Shown here: piece by piece, positions 12,901-24,900 of the stretch
Numbering within the stretch: the stretch's first letter is position 1
How the letters are laid out: every line of letters begins with the position of its first letter
From: Nepenthes gracilis
Taxonomy: Eukaryota > Streptophyta > Magnoliopsida > Caryophyllales > Nepenthaceae
Assembly: GCA_033239525.1 (NCBI GenBank)
Contig: BSYO01000033.1
Location: 12,434,901-12,498,900, forward strand
Reading direction: 5' to 3'
Length of the DNA stretch: 64,000 bases
Translations under genes and position numbers: made by a program
Notes under the pieces: generated by a model
What the model saw: the letters and a program-made list of their open reading frames with translations, nothing else
What the model was told of the DNA's origin: nothing
The model's database searches: none

Positions 12901-15900
12901 GGTGGTCCCATGTTGTCCTTCTTGAGGTTGAGAAGTCTCTGCCTAAGCAGAGCTCCCCGGCTGCTCTGAAAGACGAGGATCCCCCGAAGGACTCAGACTT
13001 GGGGACCCGGGAAATGGCCTCCCTACAATGCCATACACATTCTCGGGACATGTGGCGCTTGCGTTTCGAGGATCCAGCACAGCAGTGGGAAACCACGGAT
13101 ATAGCAACTGCATCAGCTGACGGCACAAATTAATGTCGTCGCAGTACTTGCTCTCCAACAGAGGCACTATATCCACGGCTTTCATTGACGTCCTCAGCAC
13201 TTACTCCAGTTGGAGGTTCCTTTCTCGGAGGAATCCGAATTGAATTTGCTGAAGCCTCGGGGTGTCCTCAAGAGAGGCATTCTTCGCAGTGGCCTCAGCA
13301 AGCTCCACTTGCAGCCGCTGGCTGCCCTCTCCAGCAGCCCTTAAAGACGCCATCTCTGAACAGGCTTGAACAACCTCGCCAATCAGCTGATTGAGGCTCT
13401 CGGCCATATCCTGGAACTGCAAGAGGAGGCAAGTTCATTAAGACATAAACAACAAGAAAGCAAGGCAACGAAAAAATAGTAAAGTACCTTAGAGACGAGA
13501 GAGTCATGGCTTTAGCCACGCTCTCTTGCGACCTCGGGCTCTAGCGGCTCATCTGTAGGCACCGTATGAACATCAAAAACGGCCTTGGACGAAGGACCTT
13601 TAGAAACCAGGGGCTCAACAACTTCAGGGGGACTCAACAACTTCGGGGGGCTCTGAGACCGCGATCTCAACCTCATCACCGCTAAGAAACTCGACAGTAT
13701 CCTCGACAGGAGCATCGACGGTTGGCTCTACTCCACAAGGCTCCCCAACCTCAACAGCCTCCAGGGCGGGAACGGTTATGATCGTTGCCGCTTCCTCACC
13801 CTAATTGTCTTCAACCTCCTCTGTGGCCTCCAAAATGCCAAGGTCCTCGGATGGACCAGCAGGAAAGTTCGAGACCTCACCCAAGATCTCAGCAGCAGAA
13901 GAAAGACCGGGGACCTCAGGCTCCGCAGTGGGTTCGACGATCAAACCCCTAGACCTCCTGACAAGAGGCGCAATCACAGCGTCATCATCGTCGAATGAGG
14001 AGTACTTGATGATTGACACTGGATCCTTCGAAGCCTCAGCCGACGACTCTTCCGTGGCCTCTCGGACGGCTCTTTAATTGTAAGGAAACTCCCTTTTTTC
14101 CTCAATCTCTTCTTCTTCTTCTTCTTTGCAGCAGCGGCAGCGCTGGAGTCCTCGGCTGTAGCCACTCACTTGGCCTTCGCCAAGCTCTCAGGCGTTAACC
14201 AGGTATTTCGCTTTCCAACAATAAAGCTGCCAAGGTTGGCCATCATCAAGTTCGTGACCACCTTAGCAACCTCCCTCTCCTCCTTAGTGGCGTCCGAGCA
14301 GTGTTTGCTCGCCACGTTTCCCCAAGTAAGGGAGAGCTTCCAGTTCTCCCGGACGCCCAAAAAGAAAAATTTGTCCTTCCACCTTTTGGTGGAATCAGGG
14401 TTTCCTCCACTCATAACGGCGAACTCCGGACGAGAAGTCATGGTGATCCAGTCCAGATTATGAGTGAAGCGAAACATCACCTTCACCATGGATACCTCAA
14501 GAACTTTGTTATGGCAGCGCGCAAATACACAAAGAGAAACTATATACCTGATGGCGTTAGGTTGAAGCCTCGCGAAAGGAATGCCCAACTCCCTCATAAG
14601 ATGGTACAACTCCAAAGGGACTGGGAAGCGAAGGCCACCCTTGAGATAGACGTCGTAAAAGGCGATGAAGCCGTCAGAAGGGCTACACGCTCTCTCAGCA
14701 GCTCTAGGAACCACCATCGCCACTGAGTCTGGAATATTATATTTCGCATGAATCTACTCAAGGTCTTTAAGGGAAAGAGAGGAAGCGATTTCCTTAACCC
14801 TAGGAGCCGTAGAAACGGAAGAAGAGTCTGCGAGGACGAGAAAAGAGGAACAACGGTGAAGGGTTTTGGAAGCGAGAGAAATGGTAAGGAGGCGCAGAAA
14901 TGAAGAAGGAAGAAAACGAAGACGAAAATGCAACTTCAAGGAATTTGAAAATGCAAAACAGCGCCCTCATCATAACCCTTGCCACGCGTCAGTGGCCCAT
15001 ACGCGGGGAAAAATTGTGGGCTTTGGCTTTCTAAAGCGACGTCACCTCAATTAATGACGCATTTAATGCCTCGCAAAAACCCAAACGGCGGCACCAGATG
15101 GGTCTCGGACTGATAAGAAGGCCTCGGACGGATGAGAGACAACTCCTGCCAGCCAAGCGCGGCACCCGCGAACTGCCACTATAGAAGAGCGCTTTTCAGA
15201 CATGTCAAACGGTTGAAGTTCTCAAATCCTTTGATATGGGGGGCTAATGATGGGTCCCAGCATCCGAGGCCCAGAAAAGAAGGCCCAAAGAGTCAAGTCC
15301 ACGGACCAAGAGACTTACAAGGATAATTTGGCCCAAGAGGCCCAAAGACAGTCATTCGCATCCCAGGAAGCCCAGGAAGCCTAACTTAGCCTAAGAGGTT
15401 AAATTGGTCTTAGAAGCCGGAGGACCTAGGCCAGCGTCCCAAGAAGCCCAAATAGCAACAATAGTCCGATGGACCAATTTGACCCAAGAGGCCCGAGAAT
15501 GCCATAAGAGACCAACGTCAATAATGAAATCCCGAGGACATGGAGCCAAGAATATAACACTGAAATCCCAATGGCCTTTAGCAAGCGAAACTCCCAATTA
15601 ACGTCTGAGAACCTAACTCAATAAGCTCGAGGATTCGGTAAAGACCCAGAAGGTTTTCTAGGTACGAGGACAATCTCTTCATCTCTGAATCATCAGATCA
15701 GGGGAAAAGGAGGCCCAAGATGACCGAGTACGCCAGCTCAGACGTCTCATTGTTACCAAGGAGCACGCATTCTTTGCAACACGCTACCTCCATAGGAAAT
15801 CACGGCGCTCAGAACACGTGCAATCATTACGGGACTAACGGCACCTGACACGCCGAATCAGCAGAGCTGGTGACAGGCCTCCCAGCATACGCCAAATTAG

Positions 15901-18900
15901 CAGAGTTGGTGACAGGCCTCTCAGCACACGCCAACGCCACATGTACCCATTTCAACGGCATATTCCCCCACTATAAATACCTCATTCAAACGACAGAAGA
16001 AAGGATTCCAACAGCTAGCATTTTACATGCACACTATGAACAGCAACTAAGTGAAAGAAAGAAAGAAAAAGAGAAAAAGGCACAAAGAGAGAAAGTTAGA
16101 AAAGAAAGAGGGAACGAAATCTCTTGCCTTGTAATTCTGTGTGGCAACCAAAAAGTGCCACTACAATCAGTTGTATCCCATTCTAAGGGTAGTGGAACCT
16201 TTCGGACCTAGCATCCGTCACCGTGGTTTTTCCCCCCTTCATTCAAGAAGGGGTTTTCCACGTAAAATCCTCGTGCATTGTGTCCTCCCATTTTCCTTCC
16301 TACAACGTCATTCTCGTCGAGTTTAGCAATTACTATTGTATTGCACGATTCCGTCCGTCCGAGGGCTTCGAAAGAGTGCAAAGAGCGAACTCGGACTCTC
16401 GTTGTACGGCGACCGGAACTCGAGGACACAACAATAAGTTTTGATAAAGAAAGTATTTTTTCGGTATGAGAAAAACTAATAAATATTTGTATCTGAGTAG
16501 AATTTTTCATTTGACTAAATATGAATCATTGAAAATAATTAATAAAATGTATTTAAATATAACCTAATATATTATTAGTAAACCAAATGTTGAACCTATC
16601 ATCCACTGGTCAAAAAGGCAGCATTTGGTTCCATCTACAAGATTATATGTAGATGACCTATCTACGAATCTTAAATAATAACTCATGACATTTAATTATG
16701 TGGAAAGAATTATAACCCGAGTTTTGATATTTGCCATTTATCGACGAGATTAGCATTGATCCTTGGTCCCATTTTTGTATGGGAACATAATTTGAGCATA
16801 TTTTATGTAATCGCACATTTTTGGCATAATTTATAATATTTTACAGATTTGGACATAATTTGATTACTAAAAATTGATTTTAGTACGAATTATTAAAAAA
16901 TAATGTTATCGGTGTTGTAGACTTTTGATCATGGTATAATTCCAACAAATTTCTTTGTTATATATCCATATATGAAATTATATATACTTTATTAAGCAAT
17001 TGGCTTACTCTTTTATTTCATTAACATTTCATATTAGATGACTTAGTCTAACTTGCAGGTGATCGGGTTTTGAAGGAAGGCGGCTCAAGATTCAGTTTTA
17101 GGATGTTGGAACATTTTGATATATTAATTGAAAAGAAAACTCTAGTTTTAAATTGTTATTTTTAGTTAAATTGGTTAATGTCATAATTCAAATGATGATG
17201 TCGTTTAAAAGTTGTTGTTTTAGTCTGGATTCTGACTTTTGAAACTTTAATTTTGATACTCTGATTTGAGTCAGGATCCTTTCTCCTTACGTATGATTCG
17301 GGGTCGGATAACCGTAGATATTCAGAGCCACTTTTAAATATGACATTTAGATCTTGTGGTTTGAATATTAAATTATTTCAGATAGATTAACAATATTTAA
17401 TTTGCAAGTCTGCGTCTGATGTTTGCATTGGGTTTTAAGTCGATGGAGTAAACCCTCATTTATTGTCGGTCTCAAAGATAAAAGTTAATTTAAGTTAATT
17501 ATGGATTAAGAGAAGTAAAAAAATAAATATTACATATATTCGGTTTTGGTACGTGACACTCTCTCCCAAACAATTGTGGGAACTCACTTGTGGTACCGAT
17601 GATAATCATCCTTCCACAGCAAATCTAAATCTTTACCAAGCTCGCAGTCATCAACACAGAAAGAAAGAAAAACATCAAAGCCAAGATTACTTTACCAGAA
17701 AAAATACCTTTAGGCCTAGTACTGAGAGCATCGTGAAGCCTCAAGGGGTGTCGACGTTCTTCCTTCTTATATTTCAATTTGATCTGATGACGAGTCCGGC
17801 CAGGAAAAAGTTGTTGTATCATGGATAAATCCGACCCGAATTGGCTGATAGCCTGTCATTGAATTACAGAGATACATGAATTGAATAAGCCATGGCTGCC
17901 AGCTTATCCATGGTACACTGCAACATGGTATGCACACAGAAAAGTATAATTTTTAATAAAGTATTGCTATCATGATACTATAACAATATGGCGATATATT
18001 TTCGCATCAGTGATAACCAATACAATGGCCAATATGGCCTTGTTAGATTACAATTTGCAGAAGTTTTTTTTTTTTCTTTAGGTATATATGACATTGATAC
18101 GTAATATCCGATAGTGATATGGCTACGACCGATGCCGACATTTTCGTCCGTGATTGCTATTGAGGGACACAATCCTATTTGTGGTCCACTATGGGAGAAG
18201 CAAATAACTATGGCATTAACTTACCAAAATAAGAAAATTTGGAAGAGAACTTAAGGAATCACAAGGTAATAGAATACTGCAATTCTATTAATTGCATGCA
18301 AGGATAACAAACAAGCTTTCAAAATGACAAATTCCTTGGTACATCAACGTGTAAATGTGGAGTGTGTATATGCGCGTGTATAAGTCAAGGAATAGGCGAA
18401 TGTTTGGCACTGCTGTTGAAATTGCTTTTGGATATATCTGTAAATTGGATTTTTCACAAAAAGCTTCCAAAAGAACTAATCAAATTTCTCTATAATTGTA
18501 CAAATTTTTTTAATTTTTACAAGTTCCAATCCAAACTTTTCAACAGTATCCCATGGTCTCTTTGGATTGCAAAATTAAAATTAAAATTTAAAAATATAAG
18601 TCTAATTTGAATTCCGTTAGAATTGGAATTGAGTAGAATTTAAATTCTACTATTGGGATTGTATAATGAATTACAATCCTGAGAGAAAATATAAATTTGA
18701 TATATGATTATTTTTTAATCCATATATAAAAATCAAAGAAATAATTAGTCCAATATAAATTATAAATTTTTATTATATGAAATTTAATATAATACAATTT
18801 TATGAATCTCATTTTTAGATATAGAGAATATTTTATAAATACATATATTTTTAGACAATACTCTTATGATAATATTGATTTTTAAGCTTTTAAATAATAC

Positions 18901-21900
18901 TTTTATAAATTCATAAAGTAAATAAATAAATAAATAAATAAATGGTTGGCTCACCTTTGCCAGATCCAAACAACTAAGAATATTTTATCCTATGGACCTC
19001 GCCTTATTAAGTTTATAATATCTAATTGGAAGATAATTACAGCCTCTGAATTACAATTATTAACTGAATCTCTAAAATTTACTATCATTCCCTATTTTTC
19101 AGTTCTAAAGAATTGGAACAAAAAATGTAACACCGGATTTCTAGTTAATTTATTTTGATATTATCAATTTATTTTGGATCAATTTGAAAAACAATTACAC
19201 AATGAAAATTTGCTTGAAAATCAGTTAAGGGCATCAAACTTGGTGCCCGATGCGTGCTCATGTACATTTTAGGCAGATTGTGCAGTGCCTGAATCGTGCC
19301 CCTGCAGTTCTCGTGCACAGAATTGATAGATTACTCGTGTGTGATACGGTGCTCGTGCACACCAGAGGGTTTGGGCGACGCTTGATGCGTGCTTAACTGG
19401 CACTAATGCGCCTATTTGTTTATATTTGCCATGCCAGCACTATTTTCAGACATTTTTGCATGAGAGAGAGAAAAGATAAAGAAGAGAGAGGTTAGTTTGA
19501 GATTTTGTTTTGGTTTTACCAAACATTTGAGCTTTTGTTCGATCTGCACAAAATATGCAAATATTTAAAGTATTATGTTTATATATACAAATATTTGTGA
19601 AATAAAAGTTATAAAAATATGCATTTGGCCTTACATGTGATAGTACGTGCATGTGTTTGGGATCAAACTTTATTTTGTTATTTGTTTCGATATTTATACT
19701 TTTCCATAGGGTAAAAAGATTTGTATTCATGTACTATTCAGTTAGAGAGGAAAAGTTTTGAACATTTGTTATAAAGTCTCCTGATTTGGCATTTTGTTAA
19801 AAACAATCGTAAGGTATGTAATGAAATTAATATATTTAAATATCCTAATATATTCAAATAGACTTTGAGGAATGCACCTATCATTTATGAGTAGCAAAAG
19901 AAAGTGATGTTAACCCCATTAATAGATAGTAATATGTAGACACCCTGCCTATGGGTCTAAATAGTACTAATTCGGCCTAAGGCTACCGGAAGAACATATA
20001 ACACATTCTCAAAGTTAATTTTTTGGTCTTTAGTTCTTAGATTTGACATGTCCTAGGTTCCTGATATTCTTCCTGCTTCTAATTTGACATTTGAGATATT
20101 TGACCTTGAGATTTGTAGGATTTGCTTAATACTTGGATTTATCTAATTTTGGTATTTGAATTTTGGATTTTAGACTTTGGATGATTTAATATATTTGGAC
20201 TATATGCCAATCGTATACAGCTTACATGTTTTGCATATGAAATCACATTTGGATTTTGAACAATTGGATATTTGACATTTTGGACCTTCGATTTGTATTA
20301 GGTTTTCCACACATGTTTCATAGTTTTCGCTTCTTTGCTCTGATTTATGGACATACTTGTTTCATTATATATATAAACACTAATATTTGTTAAACACTTA
20401 GGTCATGATTTTACTGTTTCTAACCATTTCAAATTAAAGGACTATAGATTACTTACAGGGAGCCTGGACAAGGATAATCAGAGAGATTTCATTTGTGTCA
20501 TTTTATACTAAAAATAATATTCTAGACTAGTATTGGTATTCTGGTTATTCATGGAAAAGGTTATATATATATGTTGATTTATGATAGAGATTTATTCGAT
20601 TTGTTTTAGCATTAGGCTAGTGATTGCAAATAACTATATTTGTTTAACATTGCGATTATGTAGCATTTTGGACGGTCGATTTTCCTTATGGTTCATATAG
20701 CAGGCTATGAACAGCGTTTAATGTCCAGATAGGTAATTCGAAGAGATCCTGTGATTAATATCGTTATTCTTATTATTATTAACGGTTGTTCATTATTTTG
20801 TCAGGTCCAACTTAATATTGGGTATTGTAGCTGGGTAATTTTATTTATGGTCACTAGAAAGAATTTATAAATTTAATTATTGTCATAAATTATTACCTAC
20901 TTCTGAGTCCAGCATATGACAAAGAATAGGAATTCCAATTCCATCTAACGCCAAACAATAGAATTAAAATTAGGCTTGGAATTCAAATCTCAATTCTGAA
21001 TTCCAAGTGCAACCAAACGTGACCTAAAAGTATTTTCAACAAAAGTTACAAATTATAACTTTCTTTTCCAAAAGTAATTTCCAAATAGAAAATAAAAGCC
21101 CCATAACTACACTCGGTTAAACAATGGTAGCGTTTAAAATAGTGGTCCGGCATGCATTTTGGGGCCAAAGTTCTGGCCATCAGGCATATCATTCAGTACC
21201 GTGTTTCGATTCTTTTTCTCCTATCCTCACCAAAAAAAAAATCCAACATAGAAATATAAATAATAGATGCATACAGTAAAAGAGTGCATACATACCTGAT
21301 AAAACAATTCAGTGTCACAGTTGGACCATCTAATGATGGGCGACTTTTGCATGTAAGATTGATAATTATAGTAATTAGTATCAATTTGAACCCTTGAACT
21401 CGGCTGATTTCCGAAAGAGCCTCTTCCTTGATCAGAGTCAAAGGTCTCATCATCATCATACGAAGGATCATCATCACAGGGGCGATCAGCCCTGCACCGC
21501 AGGCATTACAACAAAGCATAAATGGGTGAATGAAAGGCTAGGCGTGCTTTTGTAAGACGGATTGACACAAATGTTGGCCGATATATATATTAGTATCGGG
21601 AACCCCACTACCGATATTTTTTGATACCACACTAATATCACAATATATTTCTATATTGGTCAATACTACTGATATAACACTGTCAACTTATAATTTTTAG
21701 AAATTTGTTTCCTTTCGAAAATATATCCGAAACTTATTGTTCAATAGGTACGATATTGATATGTATTATCTGATATATCTTATACTGATATGACCACAAT
21801 ATGTAACAATACTGATATTTTCATCCATGTAAAGACATTAAATCTAATATTCTTTAATCTACGCTCTTCCACATGTAAGTTTACAATCACACTTATGGTC

Positions 21901-24900
21901 TTTTTGTACACATTTGGTGTTGAAAATAGCAGAAAGGAAAGCTTCAAACTTAAACTCGATGCTTCATGGGTCCACACCGTTATTGATCACATAGGCGAAG
22001 TGCTTTTCAACACAACAATAGGCTATTATTACAAACATTGATGCAAATATCGATTGATATGTATTAGTATCAGGCCCCCGATACCAATATTTCTCGATAT
22101 TATGACAATATCACGATACATTTTCATATTGACCAATAGAGCCGACATCGCCATGTCAATGTATGATTTACATAAATTTTTTCCATCTAATATATTTAAA
22201 ATTAATACATATTATCTGATACCGATATGACTATAACCGATATTGATATTGATACCGAAATTTTCATCTATGGTCACAAAAAAAGTAATGGGTTACTTTT
22301 TTCTATTTGTCGTCAGGGAAAGCAATTGTCTACAACAACAACACTTTAAAGCTTCGTATTTTGCATAAATCACAATAGGATGCTTAGATGTCATACAACC
22401 ACAGGCCATACCACAACTGCAGCAAAGAACTTCACAACCCATAAGGATCCAAATACTAGTAATGGGGCTGACGGTCAACAAGGTGACCTCACCATCATGC
22501 TAACCATTAATGCAAATATCAACCAATATGTATTGATATTGAAATCCCCCCAATACCTATATTTTCCAATACCGTGATACTGTCATAATATATTTCTATT
22601 TAGGTAATATACTGGTAGATACGGTTTCTGTTAGCTTACAATTTTTAAAATTTTATCATTCTAATATATCCAATACTGATATGTACTATCAGATATGTTG
22701 GATAGCAATATAACTGTGACCGATATCACTATAGATACCGATATTTTCATTGATGTTGCCAACGCTTAATCTGGCCCTTAACAAAAGAGGTATCTGCCTA
22801 GTAACACTTAAATCTTATAGCATAGCAAAATAAAAAGGCATTGAGAGCCTTGCAGCACTATGCAGCCATTGTGCAAAACAACACGGAAGAAGTGTCAGAG
22901 TTCTAACCATTCATGCAAATATCAGCCAATATGCAGTGGTATCAAGGACCCCCAATACCGATATTCAACGATATCGTAATAATATCGTAATATGTTTTGG
23001 TGTTGGCCAATACTAATAATATATCATCTGAAACAGCCGAATTAACTTACGATTCTCAAGAAATTTGTTTTGATTGATATAACTAATATCGATACACATT
23101 ATCCTATACCGATATACCCACGACTGATATCAACATTTTCATCCATGGTTCCATCCAAAGATAAATCAAGAAATCCAAATACCTCACATCAGATGTGGAT
23201 GCTTTTGCTGCCGCTGTTTCTTTGTTCTGCATAGAAGAGGACAGCAGTGCAGTACTGGTGAACACCAAGTCTCACATGGCACGCTCACAAAAAAACACAG
23301 CAAACATGAGACAATATAAGAAAGCAGTGGGTACCGCTTGGCGCTCCTTGAACTCTGCGCGTATTATCAAATCCCTGATTGGCAACTTTTGAAAGTCAAT
23401 TTCATCCTCAGGCATCTCAAGCAGGGACTTGTCCACTATAGTGCAAAAAAAAAAAAAAAAAAAAAACTGGTCAACACAATATGTGAGCATTTCATAATTT
23501 AAGTATGACATTATGATTTAAAGGCAATTACCGCATCTTCTTTTCCGTCTGCTTGAATGAGAGAATTTTTTAGGATGTTTTTTATCAGATTTTCTTGGTG
23601 CTTTTTTCTGCTCTCTATAATCACCATTGTTAGTTTCATCTTCAACAGAAACAGATTCATCGGGGGCCTCCTCGAGGGAGTCATCCTGATCATGAGCCTC
23701 ATTATCCAGACCAACAACAGATTCATGATCAACTTTCCGTTTTCTCAGTTTCCGAGGAGAATTGCTAGTTTCATTTGCTCTGTCTGTGGTTAGCACAAGT
23801 CCACCGTCATGGTATTTCCAAGTAGAGTCTGGCTCAGTAGAAGTTTTTCTTTTCCAGCTCTCCCCATGCTAAGGACACCAAAATCGAACATAAGGCATTG
23901 GTGTGAGAAGTGTTGGATCTGAATCAGCTAATTAACCAAAAAGAATTTTAGACATTGATGTTGTTGAGATACCTCAAACTCCGTTACTTGGTTCAGTAAA
24001 CATTCAGCAATGGAGTCAGTGGAAAAAGCATCATCATAGCTTAAAGATGGAAAATCAGGAATAACATGAGGTGACCCGGCAAAAACTGGACCCACCTCAG
24101 ATCTATATTGAGCTTCAGAATGAACCATAGAAGAATCTTGCGGATATTTACCGATTGTTTTTCCTGAGGCCATAATTTATCAACATTTTAAAAAAACAGA
24201 AGTGGCCAAAACAAGAAAACACCCCGCTTGGTAATACCAGAAGTGGCGGTAACCTCAGACATTATCTCTAGTGGCTCCAGGCAAGAAAAAGCCTTGGCTT
24301 CCTGTTATGTTTGGCAAAGGAATGGGAAAGGAAAAATATTGTCAGAATTTGCCAAATTAAATTTTAGAACAATCTGGATAAACATCATTCATGACCATTG
24401 ATGCAAATATCGGTCGATAAGGATCGGTATCGGAGCCTCTCAATAATGATATTTCTCAATACTATGACAATATTACAACATGTTTCTGTATCACTTGATA
24501 CAGCCTATATCAGCTCACAATTTTCAGAAAAAAATTTCCGTCCGATATAATCCAATACTAATAGGTTTGCTATGCTCAATATTAATATGATCACAACCGA
24601 TAATAATACCGACGTCAATACCAATATTTTCATCCATGTTCATGACAAATGCCAGTCTAACCTCTGTTTCTAGCCTTCCACAATTTTCCTGAACATCTTT
24701 AACAGCATTTGAAGTAACATCTCCCTTGAAGCTTGCTAGTTCTTGGTTTACAGATATTTCTGGAAGAACACATAGGGCTGCAGATTTACATGGCTTGAAA
24801 AATGAAAATTCAGCAGAGGCAATAGGAAACACATCTAAATACATTGTACTGGAAGGATGAAGAGTTGTCATTCCGAGAGGGAAGTGATCATGCTCATTAC

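Larger units (their letters stand above)
5487..16433 (+). mobile_element. Ty3-gypsy LTR retrotransposon, Tat lineage, decayed
   Basis: A 10.9-kb element with 1175-bp and 1186-bp LTRs (5487-6661, 15248-16433), flanked by identical 5-bp duplications ATAAG (5482-5486, 16434-16438). The order is PBS, gag, protease, reverse transcriptase-RNase H, a second RNase H, integrase, a tandem repeat array, an antisense ORF, PPT. The second RNase H and the antisense ORF are typical of the plant Tat clade. Many stops and frameshifts show it can no longer move by itself. The two LTRs differ at roughly one base in ten to fifteen by eye, so insertion is not recent. It sits inside an older solo LTR in the 16.8-kb intron of BDP1, in antisense orientation to that gene. 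Confidence 0.93.
4508..17558 (+). mobile_element. Solo LTR (family C), interrupted by a nested Tat element
   Basis: The sequence starts TGTAATGTATGAC and ends GGTACGTGACA; the flanks CTCTT (4503-4507) and CTCTC (17559-17563) look like a 5-bp target duplication with one change. Without the nested element (5487-16438) it is about 2.1 kb. The body has features shared with the other family C LTRs here: 'gatgcgcgtttgatag', 'atgcgcc' before a TTTATAAATAGG-type TATA, and an A/G-rich GAGAGAAGA leader. No internal coding region is left, so it is a solo LTR. Assignment to a chromovirus (Tekay-like) lineage is inferred from related copies with a gag at 46905. Confidence 0.65.

Noticed and set aside
21193..21519. 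108-codon minus-strand ORF in the printed frame
   Set aside because: It is a shadow frame; the real BDP1 exon 11 uses another frame of the same strand with RWSNCDTELFYQ.
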